The notes under the pieces are model-generated. The model did no database searches. It was not told the DNA's origin and worked only from the letters and a program-made list of their open reading frames with translations. The position numbers and the translations under genes were made by a program. A stretch of 64,000 nucleotides of DNA, taken from NCBI RefSeq assembly GCF_016863395.1, contig NZ_BOOU01000071.1:38507-102506 (forward strand), in the 5' to 3' direction. Of the stretch, positions 25,291 to 34,031 are shown in pieces. The stretch's first letter is position 1. The number at the start of each line of letters is the position of its first letter. Origin of the DNA: Sphaerisporangium rufum (GTDB lineage: Bacteria > Actinomycetota > Actinomycetes > Streptosporangiales > Streptosporangiaceae).

Positions 25291-27267
25291 ATGATCCGAA
25301 ACCAGCACAGACGGCGGTTCAGGCCCGTCCTGAGCGTCCTTGCCCTGGGTGGGGCAGGGGTCGGGCTCGTCGTGGCGAGCGTGACCCCGGCTGGGCCGGC
25401 GACGACGACCACTGCACTGGCGCGGTCGGTTCTCGCCGCGGCCCCCGCCCTAGTGAGCTCGGCCGCGGCGCCGACCGTCAACTGCCCCTCGGTCGCCGAC
25501 AAGCTGCCGCAGATCCCCGCCGCCGCCAACGCGGAGGTCCAGCAGAACCTGAACCTGCTGAAGACCCAGATCGACGAGGCGAACCGCCGGATCGTCACCA
25601 CGGAGGGACAGGGCGGGCCCAACTTCATCCAGAACGCGATCCTCGGCCCGCTGGCGGACAAGCGCCTGGCCTCGTTGAACCGGATCGCCACCGCGATCGC
25701 CAGGACCGGCGCGGCGCGCCCGGACAACCTGCAGGGACTCGCCAAGTGCGCCCTGAACAACGCCGGGCAGAACGGTGGGAACGCCGGCGGCCAGAACGGC
25801 GGCAACCAGAACGGCGGCAACCAGAACGGCGGCCAGGCGGGCAACGGCCAGAACGGCGGGAACGCCGGCGGCCAGAACGGCGGCCAGAACGGCGGCCAGG
25901 CCGGTAACGGCCAGAACGGCGGGAACGCCGGCGGCCAGAACGGCGGAAACCAGAACGGCGGCCAGAACGGCGCCGCCCCCACGGTGAACTGCCCGCCGGT
26001 GGCCGACCGGCTCGGCCAGATCCCCGCCGCGGCGCAGGCGGAGGTGCAGCGCAACCTCGACCTGCTCGACACCCAGATCCAGGAGGCCAACCGGCGGCTC
26101 GCCGCGACCGTGGGCCAGGGTGGGCGGAACTTCATCCAGAACGCGATCCTCGGCCCGCTGGCCGGCAAGCGCCTGGCGACGCTGAACCGGATCTCCACCG
26201 CGATCGCCCGGACCGGTGCCGCCCGTCCCCAGGGCCTGCTGAACCTGGTCCGGTGCACCCTGAACAACGGTGGCGGGAACAACGGGGGCGACAACGGCGG
26301 GAACAACGGTGGGAACAACGGTGGTGCGACACCGGCGCCGTCGGCGTCCGCGTCGCCCAGCGCCTCGCCCACCGGCGGCGCCGGCGGGGCCACCGGCCCG
26401 TCGCCGGAGGACTTCGTCGACATCCGCCGCGTCCAGCCGAACGTCAACCGGCCGCAGGTCGGTGCGAACGGCTCCCGGGGCTCGTTCATCACCCAGTGCG
26501 GTCGCAACGAGAACGGGCACTTCAACTCCGACAACGTCATCGTGGCCCCCGGCGTGACCAACGGCGCCCACCACGTGCACGACTACGTCGGCAACCTGGA
26601 CAACAACGGCTTCTCCACCAACGACAGCCTCAAGGCGGCCGGCACCACCTGCCGCAACGGCGACAAGTCCTCGCACTTCTGGCCGGTGCTGCGCCTGCAG
26701 AACCAGCGGGGCAACGACGCCGACAAGGCCGGCGGTGGCCTGGACGGCAACATCGGCCGGATCGTGCGGCCGGCCTCGGTCACCCTCAAGTTCGGCGGCA
26801 ACCCGCAGAGCAAGGTCGTGGCGATGCCGGAACTGCTGCGCATCATCACCGGTGACGCCAAGTCGTTCACCAACGGCACGACCAACGCCAACGCGAGCTG
26901 GTCCTGCACCGGCTTCGAGAACCGCCAGCTGAAGGACAAGTACCCGATCTGCCCGCGCGGCAGCCAGGTGGTACGGACCTTCAACTTCCAGAGCTGCTGG
27001 GACGGCCAGAACATCGACAGCGCGAACCACCGCACGCACGTGGCCTTCGCCGCGCCGGACGGCGCGTGCCCGGCCGGGTTCCAGGCCATTCCCGCCCTGC
27101 AGCAGCGGATCACCTACAACGTGCCGCCGGGCCCGGGCTTCGCGGTCGACAGCTTTCCCGAGCAGCTGCACAAGCCGGTGACCGACCACGGCGACTTCAT
27201 CAACGTGATGCCCGAGGCGCTGATGAAGCGGGCGGTGGACTGCATCAACACCGGCCGGCGCTGCTGA
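25291..27267 (+). CDS. Secreted DUF1996 protein with duplicated N-terminal domain and Gln/Asn/Gly linker
   Basis: A 658-residue secreted protein. An Arg-rich start and hydrophobic stretch (residues 1-58) act as a signal peptide. Two copies of a ~97-residue helical domain (61-157 and 230-326; both with VNCP, ANRR and FIQNAILGPL) are joined by a GQNGG/NAGG-type linker (159-227), and a second Asn/Gly plus Pro/Ser linker precedes a DUF1996 domain (about 373-640) with GAHHVHDYVGN and several Cys. DUF1996 domains occur in fungi and actinomycetes; the His-rich motif suggests metal or catalytic use, unproven. ATG 25291 follows GAGGAG. It diverges from the lipoprotein genes. Confidence 0.85.
   Translation: MIRNQHRRRFRPVLSVLALGGAGVGLVVASVTPAGPATTTTALARSVLAAAPALVSSAAAPTVNCPSVADKLPQIPAAANAEVQQNLNLLKTQIDEANRRIVTTEGQGGPNFIQNAILGPLADKRLASLNRIATAIARTGAARPDNLQGLAKCALNNAGQNGGNAGGQNGGNQNGGNQNGGQAGNGQNGGNAGGQNGGQNGGQAGNGQNGGNAGGQNGGNQNGGQNGAAPTVNCPPVADRLGQIPAAAQAEVQRNLDLLDTQIQEANRRLAATVGQGGRNFIQNAILGPLAGKRLATLNRISTAIARTGAARPQGLLNLVRCTLNNGGGNNGGDNGGNNGGNNGGATPAPSASASPSASPTGGAGGATGPSPEDFVDIRRVQPNVNRPQVGANGSRGSFITQCGRNENGHFNSDNVIVAPGVTNGAHHVHDYVGNLDNNGFSTNDSLKAAGTTCRNGDKSSHFWPVLRLQNQRGNDADKAGGGLDGNIGRIVRPASVTLKFGGNPQSKVVAMPELLRIITGDAKSFTNGTTNANASWSCTGFENRQLKDKYPICPRGSQVVRTFNFQSCWDGQNIDSANHRTHVAFAAPDGACPAGFQAIPALQQRITYNVPPGPGFAVDSFPEQLHKPVTDHGDFINVMPEALMKRAVDCINTGRRC
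25765..25971 (+). repeat. Tandem-repeat linker (Asn-Gly-Gly / Gln-Asn-Gly-Gly)
   Basis: About 207 bp of imperfect short repeats built around aacggcggccag encode the linker between the two copies of the N-terminal domain. The neutral, flexible composition fits a surface spacer. The length could vary by slippage in multiples of three codons. Confidence 0.7.
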
Positions 27268-27312
27268 GCGACGGCGCGGACGCGGCGGCCCGGCGGGCCG
27301 CCCGGACATGAC

Positions 27313-27348
27313 GAGGCCGCCCCGCGAAGAGGTTCGCGGGGCGGCCTC
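27313..27348. terminator. Perfect hairpin terminator after the DUF1996 gene
   Basis: A 16-bp perfect stem (27313-27328 with 27333-27348) closes a four-base loop, 45 bp after the stop codon. It also faces the convergent small peptide gene. Confidence 0.75.
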
Positions 27349-27438
27349 GCCGCGTGTCCGGCCGGCCGCGGGGTCGCGGCGGCCGGGCACCACGGTGCGT
27401 GCCGAGACGCGCCCGGGGATCGGGCGCGCGCGGGACGG

Positions 27439-27591
27439 CTAGAAGTACCAGTCGTCGTCCCAGTCGTCGCAGTCGTCCCAGTCGTCGTACCAGTCGTCGT
27501 CGCAGCCGCCGCGGCCGAGGCGGCCGGGGGTCGCGGTGGCGACCATGGTGAGGGTGAGCAGGGCGCCGGTGGAGATGAGTCGTCTGAACAT
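27439..27591 (-). CDS. 50-residue secreted Asp/Trp/Tyr-rich peptide
   Basis: ATG 27591 follows GGAG at a good distance. The first ~22 residues (MFRRLISTGALLTLTMVATA) form a signal peptide. The last 22 residues hold 12 Asp, four Trp, two Tyr and two Cys in DDW/DDDWY repeats. Such a strongly acidic aromatic peptide could bind cations or coat a surface; this is speculation. I know no named family. Upstream of it lie 429 bp with no other gene on the way to the ABC exporter. Confidence 0.6.
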   Translation of the reverse strand: MFRRLISTGALLTLTMVATATPGRLGRGGCDDDWYDDWDDCDDWDDDWYF

Positions 27592-28020
27592 GAGATCACT
27601 CCGTAACCCGATGGTTGGGTGACCCCGCGCGGGTCGCGCCGGGCCGACGGGGCGTCGTGATGGGGTTTCCCGGGATACGCCAATACGGCGCGGTACAGCT
27701 CTCACGGTAACCAGAGCCCGCCGCACGGTCACCCGGGCGGAGGCAAATCCGCAGCATGGGTTCCGGCAAAACGGACATCTCGCCCGGCGGTCCCGGGGGG
27801 CGGTGTCCGGCACCGCCGCCGTGCGGCGGCCGGCCGATAAACCAGTTGACCTGAACCATTGTTGAGCTTTTAGCCTGGATCCAGCCGATCACTGCGGCGC
27901 GTCCTGCGAAACGTGGGCGCCGCCCCGCGCCGGTCCCGCTAAGATTCGTACACGCGTTCGATCGGGCGCGATCGGCACCTGCCCGCTCACCGGTGCTCAA
28001 GACAGCTAAGGACTCTCGCG
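27592..28020. other. 429-bp intergenic region with promoters for both flanking genes
   Basis: No open frame here looks coding. TTGACC (27846-27851) and TAGCCT (27871-27876), 19 bp apart, could drive the ABC exporter, and a second TAAGAT near 27940 could be an alternative -10. The rest is GC-rich sequence with several inverted GC runs but no recognisable RNA element. Confidence 0.35.
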
Positions 28021-29901
28021 ATGAGCATGGAAATGACCGCATGGCATTCGCTGTACAACGCCATGCACGCCCAGCAGGACCGGCGGCCGTTCTCCATGGC
28101 CACGCTGCGGCGCATCGGCGTCTTCGCCCGGCCGCACCGCCGCGCGCTCGCGGCGTTCCTGGTGCTGAGCGTGGTGACCGCGGTGCTGGCGGTGGCCTCG
28201 CCGGTGTTGGCCGGCCGGGTGGTGGACGCGATCGTGCAGCGCGCCGAGTTCGGCGTCGTCGCCACGCTCGCCGCGCTGATCGCCGTGATCGCGCTGCTGG
28301 ACGCCGGCCTCGGCCTGCTCACCCGCTGGCTGTCGGCGAGCATCGGCGAAGGGCTGATCCTGGATCTGCGGCGGGCGGTGTTCGACCACGTGCAGCGCAT
28401 GCCGGTCGCCTTCTTCACCCGCACCAGGACCGGCGCGCTGGTGAGCCGGCTGAACAACGACGTGATCGGCGCGCAGCGCGCGTTCAGCGACACCCTGTCC
28501 GGCGTGGCGGGCAACCTGGTGACGCTGGTGCTCACCCTGTTGGTCATGCTCGGGCTCTCCTGGCAGGTGACCCTGCTGGCGCTGGTGCTGCTGCCGGTCT
28601 TCGTGCTCCCCGCCCGCCGGATGGGCTCCCGGCTGGCCCGCCTTGAGCTGGAGGCCGCCGACCACAACGCCCACATGAGCACCCAGATGACCGAACGGTT
28701 CTCCGCGCCCGGGGCGACCCTGATCAAGCTCTTCGGCCGGCCGGCCAACGAGTCGGCCGAGTTCGCGCTGCGCGCCCGGCGGGTGCGCGACATCGGGGTG
28801 CGCACCGCCATGCTGCAGATGATCTTCGTGACCGCCCTCACCCTGGTCTCCGCGCTGGCCCTGGCCGTCGTCTACGCCCTGGGCGGTTACTACTCGCTGG
28901 CCGGCCGGCTGGAGCCGGGCGCGGTGGTGGCGCTGGCGCTGCTGCTCACCCGGCTGTACGCTCCGCTGACCGCGCTGGCCAGCGCCCGGGTCGAGGTGAT
29001 GAGCGCCCTGGTGAGCTTCGAACGGGTCTTCGAGGTGCTCGACCTCAAGCCGCTGATCATCGAGCGGCCGGGGGCCGTCGCGGTGCCGGAGGGCCCGGTG
29101 GCGGTCGAGTTCGACAACGTCCGGTTCGCCTATCCCGCGGCCGACAAGGTCTCGCTGGCCTCGCTGGAAGAGGTCGCCGCCCTCGACAACCGGGGCGGCG
29201 TCCAGGTGCTGCACGACGTCTCCTTCCGCGCCGAGCCCGGGCAGATGGTCGCGCTGGTCGGGTCGTCCGGCGCGGGCAAGTCCACGATCGCCCAGCTCGC
29301 CGCCCGGCTGTACGACGTCGACGCCGGGGCGGTCCGGCTCGGCGGGGTGGACGTCCGTGACCTGACCGCCGACTCGGTGCGCGAGACCCTCGGCATGGTG
29401 ACGCAGGACGGCCACCTGTTCCACGAGTCCGTCCGGGCCAACCTGCTGCTCGCCCGGCCCGAGGCGGACGAGGAGGAGATCTGGGACGCGCTGCGGCGGG
29501 CCCGGCTGGCCGAGCTGATCGCCGGGCTGCCCGACGGGCTGGACACCGTGGTCGGCGAGCGCGGCTACCGGCTCTCCGGCGGGGAGCGCCAGCGGCTGAC
29601 CATCGCCCGGCTGCTGCTCGCCCGGCCCCGGGTGGTCATCCTGGACGAGGCCACCGCGCACCTGGACTCCACCTCCGAGGCCGCCGTGCAGGAGGCCCTC
29701 GGCGAGGCGCTGGCCGGCCGCACCGCGGTGGTGATCGCCCACCGGTTGTCCACCGTGCGCCAGGCCGACCTCATCCTGGTCATCGAGAACGGCCGGGTGG
29801 TGGAGCGGGGCACCCACGAGCAGCTGCTCGCCGCCGGCGGCCGCTACGAGCAGCTGCACCGCACCCAGTTCGACCAGACCCCCGTCCAGCCGGTCTCCTG
29901 A
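28021..29901 (+). CDS. ABC exporter, fused membrane and ATPase domains
   Basis: A 626-residue half-transporter of the MsbA/multidrug type. Six transmembrane helices lie between residues ~40 and ~330 (AFFTRTRTGALVSRLNND is the first cytoplasmic loop). The nucleotide-binding domain (about 365-615) shows GSSGAGKST (Walker A), TQDGHLFHESV (Q loop), LSGGERQRL (signature), VVILDEATAHLDS (Walker B and D loop) and the H-loop AHRLST. It would act as a homodimer, exporting an unknown lipid, peptide or drug. AAGGA precedes the ATG. A 35-bp copy of its 3' end lies just downstream. Confidence 0.92.
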   Translation: MSMEMTAWHSLYNAMHAQQDRRPFSMATLRRIGVFARPHRRALAAFLVLSVVTAVLAVASPVLAGRVVDAIVQRAEFGVVATLAALIAVIALLDAGLGLLTRWLSASIGEGLILDLRRAVFDHVQRMPVAFFTRTRTGALVSRLNNDVIGAQRAFSDTLSGVAGNLVTLVLTLLVMLGLSWQVTLLALVLLPVFVLPARRMGSRLARLELEAADHNAHMSTQMTERFSAPGATLIKLFGRPANESAEFALRARRVRDIGVRTAMLQMIFVTALTLVSALALAVVYALGGYYSLAGRLEPGAVVALALLLTRLYAPLTALASARVEVMSALVSFERVFEVLDLKPLIIERPGAVAVPEGPVAVEFDNVRFAYPAADKVSLASLEEVAALDNRGGVQVLHDVSFRAEPGQMVALVGSSGAGKSTIAQLAARLYDVDAGAVRLGGVDVRDLTADSVRETLGMVTQDGHLFHESVRANLLLARPEADEEEIWDALRRARLAELIAGLPDGLDTVVGERGYRLSGGERQRLTIARLLLARPRVVILDEATAHLDSTSEAAVQEALGEALAGRTAVVIAHRLSTVRQADLILVIENGRVVERGTHEQLLAAGGRYEQLHRTQFDQTPVQPVS

Positions 29902-29991
29902 GGAACGGCCCGGCGGTCTGCCCCACCGAGACGGCCGCCGCAGCGTCCAGGGCGAGGTCCAGCCGGTCTCCTGACGAACGGCCCGGCGGTC
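29884..29991 (+). repeat. Direct repeat copying the 3' end of the ABC exporter gene
   Basis: The 35 bp at 29884-29918, which include the stop codon of the exporter, recur at 29957-29991 with one mismatch. The offset is 73 bp. The second copy lies in non-coding sequence, so it records a recent local duplication. The rest of the 294-bp gap up to 30196 is low-complexity GC-rich sequence without a gene. Confidence 0.8.
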
Positions 29992-30195
29992 CGGGCGACG
30001 CCCGGCCGGGCCGCCGCCGGATCGCCGGGACCGCCGGGGCCGGGCTCTTCGGGGCCGCCGGGGCCTGGAGGGCCGAGATCTACCGGGCCGCCGGTCTTCG
30101 CCCGGCGGGGCGCCGCGCGCCGGGCGGGACGATCTTTGCCGGGCGGCCCGGCGCGGTGTACCAGGCGGCCCGGGCGGGCGGGAGAGCATGGCGGG

Positions 30196-31671
30196 GTGGG
30201 GGACAGGCGCTGGCTCTTCGCCGACCAGCTCGGCGGGCACTTTCTCGACTCGCCCGGCCAGCCGGTGCTGCTGATCGAGGCGCGGTCGGTGCTGCGCCGC
30301 CGCAGGTTCCACCGGCAGAAGGCCCACCTGGTGCTCTCCGCGCTGCGGCACCGGGCCGCCGAGCTCGGCGAGCAGGCCCTGCATGTGCGGGCCGAGACCT
30401 ACGGCGCGGCGCTGGACCAGGTGCCCGGCCGGCTGTCGGTCTGCCATCCCACCAGCCGGGCCGCCGACGCGTTCGTCCGGCGCCGCGACCGGGTGACCGT
30501 CCTGCCGGCCCGGGGCTTCACCACCACCGCCGAGGAGTTCGCCGCCTGGGCCGGCCGGCGCGGCCACCGCCGGTTGCTGATGGAGGACTTCTACCGGGAC
30601 GCCCGGCGCCGGCTGGACGTGCTGATGGACGGCGACCGGCCGGCCGGCGGCCGGTGGAACCTGGACGCGGAGAACCGCCGCCCGCCGCCGGCCGGCGGGC
30701 TCGGCGTCCCCGGCCCGTGGCGGGCCGAGGAGGACGAGATCGACCAGCAGGTCCGCGACGATCTGGACCGCTGGGAGCGGGCCGGCGAGGTGGCGTTCAC
30801 CGGCCGGGACGGCCCGCGGGTGTTCCCGGCCACCACCGGCGAGGCGCGCCGGGCGCTGCGCCATTTCGTCGAGCACCGGCTGCCCGCGTTCGGCCCCGCC
30901 CAGGACGCGATGCTGGCCGGCGATCCGGACATGGCGCACAGCATGCTCTCCCCGGCGCTCAACCTCGGCCTGCTCGACCCGATGGAGTGCGTGCGCGCGG
31001 CCGAGGCCGCCTACCGGTCCGGCCGGGTGCCGCTGGCCAGTGCCGAGGGGTACGTCCGGCAGCTCATCGGCTGGCGCGACTACGTGTGGCACCTGTACTG
31101 GCACTTCGGCGCGGGGTACGTCTCGCTGAACCGGCTGGCGGCCCACGCGCCGCTGCCCGGGTGGTTCGAGACGCTGGACGCCGAGGCGGTGACGGCGCGC
31201 TGCCTGTCGTGGGCGCTGCGCCAGGTGCGCGACACCGGCTTCACCCACCACATCGTCCGGCTGATGGTGCTCGGCAACCACGCCCTGCAGCGCGGCTACG
31301 ACCCGGCGGCGCTCACCGGCTGGTTCCACCGGTGCTTCGCCGACGGGTACGAGTGGGTCATGGTGCCGAACGTCATCGGCATGTCCCAGCACGCCGACGG
31401 CGGGATGCTGGCCACCAAGCCGTACGCGGCGGGCGGCGCCTACATCGACCGGATGAGCGATTTCTGCGGCGAGTGCCGCTACCGGCCGGACCGGCGGACC
31501 GGCGCGGACGCCTGCCCGTTCACCGCCGGCTACTGGTGGTTCGTCGCCCGCAACCGCGAGCGGCTGGCCCGCAACCCGCGCACCGCCCGCGGGGTGGCCG
31601 GGCTGCGCCGGCTCGCCGACATCGACGAGGTCTGTGCCCGGGAGGCCGGCCGCGGTGCCGCGCCCCCCTAG
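30196..31671 (+). CDS. FeS-type photolyase/cryptochrome-related protein
   Basis: A 491-residue member of the FeS bacterial cryptochrome/photolyase family (PF04244 type, like PhrB), which repairs (6-4) photolesions or senses light using FAD. The start region DRRWLFADQLGGHFLDSP is the family N-terminus. The C-terminal FAD domain has FTHHIVRLMVLGNHAL, and MVPNVIGMSQHADGGMLATKPYAAGG, followed by FCGECRY and ACPF; these Cys with an earlier one would hold the 4Fe-4S cluster. GTG 30196 is chosen since GGAGAG lies nine nt upstream. It seems monocistronic; the light-repair role is from family. Confidence 0.88.
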   Translation: MGDRRWLFADQLGGHFLDSPGQPVLLIEARSVLRRRRFHRQKAHLVLSALRHRAAELGEQALHVRAETYGAALDQVPGRLSVCHPTSRAADAFVRRRDRVTVLPARGFTTTAEEFAAWAGRRGHRRLLMEDFYRDARRRLDVLMDGDRPAGGRWNLDAENRRPPPAGGLGVPGPWRAEEDEIDQQVRDDLDRWERAGEVAFTGRDGPRVFPATTGEARRALRHFVEHRLPAFGPAQDAMLAGDPDMAHSMLSPALNLGLLDPMECVRAAEAAYRSGRVPLASAEGYVRQLIGWRDYVWHLYWHFGAGYVSLNRLAAHAPLPGWFETLDAEAVTARCLSWALRQVRDTGFTHHIVRLMVLGNHALQRGYDPAALTGWFHRCFADGYEWVMVPNVIGMSQHADGGMLATKPYAAGGAYIDRMSDFCGECRYRPDRRTGADACPFTAGYWWFVARNRERLARNPRTARGVAGLRRLADIDEVCAREAGRGAAPP

Positions 31672-31692
31672 CGTGCCCCCTGGCGCGCCGGG

Positions 31693-32064
31693 TCAGTAGA
31701 CCCGCAGCGAGGCGGTGCTCTCCAGCGGGCCGCCGTCCAGGGCGGTACCGAGGTCGGGGTAGATGTCGAAGGCGGCTTTCAGCCCGGTCAGGTCCATGAT
31801 CTTCCGCGGTGCCGGGCACAGCGAGCACAGGGCGCACGAGCCGCCGCCCCTGCGGGCGTGCGAGCAGGCCATCACCAGCAGCCGCAGCCCGGCCGAGTCG
31901 ATGAAGCTCAGCCGGGACAGGTCGAACAGCAGCCGCGGCGGGCCCTCGCGCAGCGCCTCGTCGATGCTGGCGCCGAGCCGGGACGACTCGTTGCGGTCGA
32001 TCTCGCCGATCAGCGTGATGACGGTGAACTGGTGGCGGTTCTCCCGCCGTACGGTCAGGGGCAT
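31693..32064 (-). CDS. STAS-domain anti-sigma-factor antagonist
   Basis: A 123-residue single STAS domain protein (SpoIIAA/anti-anti-sigma fold). The core LLFDLSRLSFIDSAGLRLLV carries the phospho-acceptor Ser in the DSAG loop. When dephosphorylated such proteins free a sigma factor by binding its anti-sigma kinase; no kinase gene lies beside it. A Cys-rich segment (CALCSLCPAP, residues 76-85) is unusual and might confer redox sensitivity. GGAGG lies before ATG 32064. The whole translation start region is duplicated just upstream. Confidence 0.85.
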   Translation of the reverse strand: MPLTVRRENRHQFTVITLIGEIDRNESSRLGASIDEALREGPPRLLFDLSRLSFIDSAGLRLLVMACSHARRGGGSCALCSLCPAPRKIMDLTGLKAAFDIYPDLGTALDGGPLESTASLRVY

Positions 32065-32112
32065 GTCGGCCTCCCGGCGTACCGGGGCGCGGTCAGCGGC
32101 ATGTCGACCTCC
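32053..32112 (-). repeat. Duplicated translation-start region of the STAS gene, with 15-codon mini-ORF
   Basis: The 22 bp at 32053-32074 (ribosome binding site, ATG and first codons) recur at 32091-32112 with two mismatches, 38 bp apart. The upstream copy has its own GGAGG and ATG at 32102, opening a 15-residue mini-ORF (MPLTAPRYAGRPTCP) that stops at 32055, just inside the start of the STAS gene. Ribosomes starting there would end on the true start, possibly coupling or lowering initiation. Confidence 0.7.
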
Positions 32113-32204
32113 GGGCTGGGCTTGCCCCCAGTCTTGTCCCGCGACGTGCGACAACACAAGGGCATCGGCCAGGAAACACCGTGACCGGCACCGGAGCGGC
32201 CTGG

Positions 32205-32239
32205 GGCCGGCGCCCGCGGGTGCCCCGCGGGCGCCGGCC
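32205..32239 (-). terminator. Strong hairpin terminator of the nucleotidase gene
   Basis: A perfect 16-bp stem (32205-32220 with 32224-32239) around a three-base loop lies six bp downstream of the nucleotidase stop on the minus strand. Confidence 0.7.
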
Positions 32240-32245
32240 GGACGG

Positions 32246-34018
32246 TCAGAACAGCGGGACGCCGTCGCGGACCAGCCGCCAGTTGGTCTCGGCGAACGTG
32301 GCCGGGTCGATGGTGCCGGCCGCGGCCGCCGCGTCGATCAGCGCCTGGCGGATCTCCACCTGGGCGTTGTAGACGACGGGGGCGGCGGCGATGTGCGGGA
32401 AGCCGCCGCCGCCGGACTGCCGGTAGTTGTTCACGGCCACCAGGAACTCCTGGCCGGCGGCGACCGGCTCGCCCTGGTAGGACAGGCCGGTGATCCGCTG
32501 CCCGGCCGGCCTGGCCACGTCGATGTCGTAGGAGACGCCCGACAGCTGGTCGTAGTTGTAGTCGGGGATGCCGCCGGCGTTGGTCAGCGCCGCCGGGTCG
32601 GCCGGGGCACCCGGCGCGAGCTGGTTGAAGTACCGGGCGGAGTACTCCAGATAGTCCTTGATCTGGGCGCCGGTCATCTTCACGCCGAGCAGCGTGTTGT
32701 CGTACACGTACAGCCCGGCCATGTCGCGCACGCTCACCGGTCCGGCCGGGAAGACGGCGGTGCGGCTGAACGGCGCGGCGATGGACAGCACCGGCAGCGA
32801 CGCGTCCGGGGTGCCGGCGACGGCGGCGGCGACCAGGCCGGTCTGCACCTTCTGGATGTAGTCCAGGATGGCGGTGTCCTTGTACGGCGACTCGGCGGCG
32901 GACAGCTCCTGCCGGGACTCGGCGATCACCTTGTTGACGTAGCCGACGGTCGTGTCGTGCTGGTCCTTCATCAGCGAGACGATCTTCGGGTCCTCGGCGG
33001 CGGTGTTGGCGTTCAGCGTGGCGGAGGACTTGCCGGTGACGGTCCATCGGCCGCGCTGCCGGGTGAGGGTGAAGTCCACGACCGACAGCCGCTGCCCCCA
33101 CTTGCCGGGCTCGGTGAGCAGCACCTGCGCCCCGGTCCGCTTGTTGGTGACGAACCGCTGCGGCACGTCGTTGTGGGCGTGGCCGAACAGCACCGCGTCG
33201 ATGCCGGGCACCTGTTCGGCGACCATCGCCGAGGCGTTCTCCACCGGCAGGTCCGTCCCGTAGGACGACATGCCGTTGTCGCCGGCGTGCGCGGTGACCA
33301 CGACGACGTCGGCGCCCAGGCCGCGGATGACCGGCACCCACTTCTTCGCGGTGGCCACCAGGTCGAGGAACTTCAACCGGCCCTCGACGTTGGCCTTGTC
33401 CCAGATGGCCACGCCCGGGTTGGTGAGCCCGAGCACGCCGACCCGGACGGGCCGCTCGCCGGGGACCTTCATCGTCTTGATGACGAACGGCAGGTAGGCG
33501 GGTAGGCCGGTCCGGGCCGACACCGCGTTGGCCCCGAGGACCGGGGCCTTCATCTGCTTCACCCAGGTGGCCAGCAGCGGCAGGCCGTAGTTGAACTCGT
33601 GATTGCCCAGGGTGACCGCGTCGTAGCCGATGGCGTTCATCGCGCGGGCCATCGGGTGGGTCTGCCCGGTCTCGGTGACCGGCTCGACCTTGGCGTAGTA
33701 GTAGTCGAGCGGCGTGCCCTGGATGGTGTCGCCGGAGTCGAACAGCAGGGTGCGGCCGGCGCCGCGCTCGGCGCGCACCTTGTCGACCAGGGTCGAGATC
33801 TTCGCCAGGCCGACGTCGTTGTGCGCGCTGTCGTCGTACTCGGCGTTCTTGTAGTAATCCCAGTTCAGGGCATTGCCGTGGATGTCGGAACTGGCCATCA
33901 CGGTGACCTGCACCGTGTGGGCGGCGGGGGATGAGGCCAGGGCGGCCGGTGCCGTGAGACCGAGGGTGGTGGCCACGACGGCGCCGGCGGCGATCAGCCT
34001 GCCGATCGGGGGACGCAT
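32246..34018 (-). CDS. Secreted 5'-nucleotidase / metallophosphoesterase
   Basis: A 590-residue secreted enzyme with an N-terminal signal peptide (cleavage near ALASSPA). The metallophosphatase half shows SSDIHGN, FDSGDTIQGTP, LGNHEFNYG and the later H-x-H-type GHAHND; the C-terminal 5'-nucleotidase domain carries GGIPDYNYDQLSGVSY and NYRQSGGGGF. It should hydrolyse extracellular nucleotides or cyclic nucleotides for phosphate and nucleoside uptake. TAACGT seven nt before ATG 34018 suggests a leaderless transcript. It is monocistronic and ends in a clear hairpin. Confidence 0.9.
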   Translation of the reverse strand: MRPPIGRLIAAGAVVATTLGLTAPAALASSPAAHTVQVTVMASSDIHGNALNWDYYKNAEYDDSAHNDVGLAKISTLVDKVRAERGAGRTLLFDSGDTIQGTPLDYYYAKVEPVTETGQTHPMARAMNAIGYDAVTLGNHEFNYGLPLLATWVKQMKAPVLGANAVSARTGLPAYLPFVIKTMKVPGERPVRVGVLGLTNPGVAIWDKANVEGRLKFLDLVATAKKWVPVIRGLGADVVVVTAHAGDNGMSSYGTDLPVENASAMVAEQVPGIDAVLFGHAHNDVPQRFVTNKRTGAQVLLTEPGKWGQRLSVVDFTLTRQRGRWTVTGKSSATLNANTAAEDPKIVSLMKDQHDTTVGYVNKVIAESRQELSAAESPYKDTAILDYIQKVQTGLVAAAVAGTPDASLPVLSIAAPFSRTAVFPAGPVSVRDMAGLYVYDNTLLGVKMTGAQIKDYLEYSARYFNQLAPGAPADPAALTNAGGIPDYNYDQLSGVSYDIDVARPAGQRITGLSYQGEPVAAGQEFLVAVNNYRQSGGGGFPHIAAAPVVYNAQVEIRQALIDAAAAAGTIDPATFAETNWRLVRDGVPLF

Positions 34019-34031
34019 GGCGAGGACGTTA
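34019..34031 (-). promoter_or_regulatory. Leaderless -10 (TAACGT) for the nucleotidase gene
   Basis: On the minus strand TAACGT (34031-34026) is followed by seven bases and the ATG at 34018. No good ribosome binding site is present. Confidence 0.5.
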
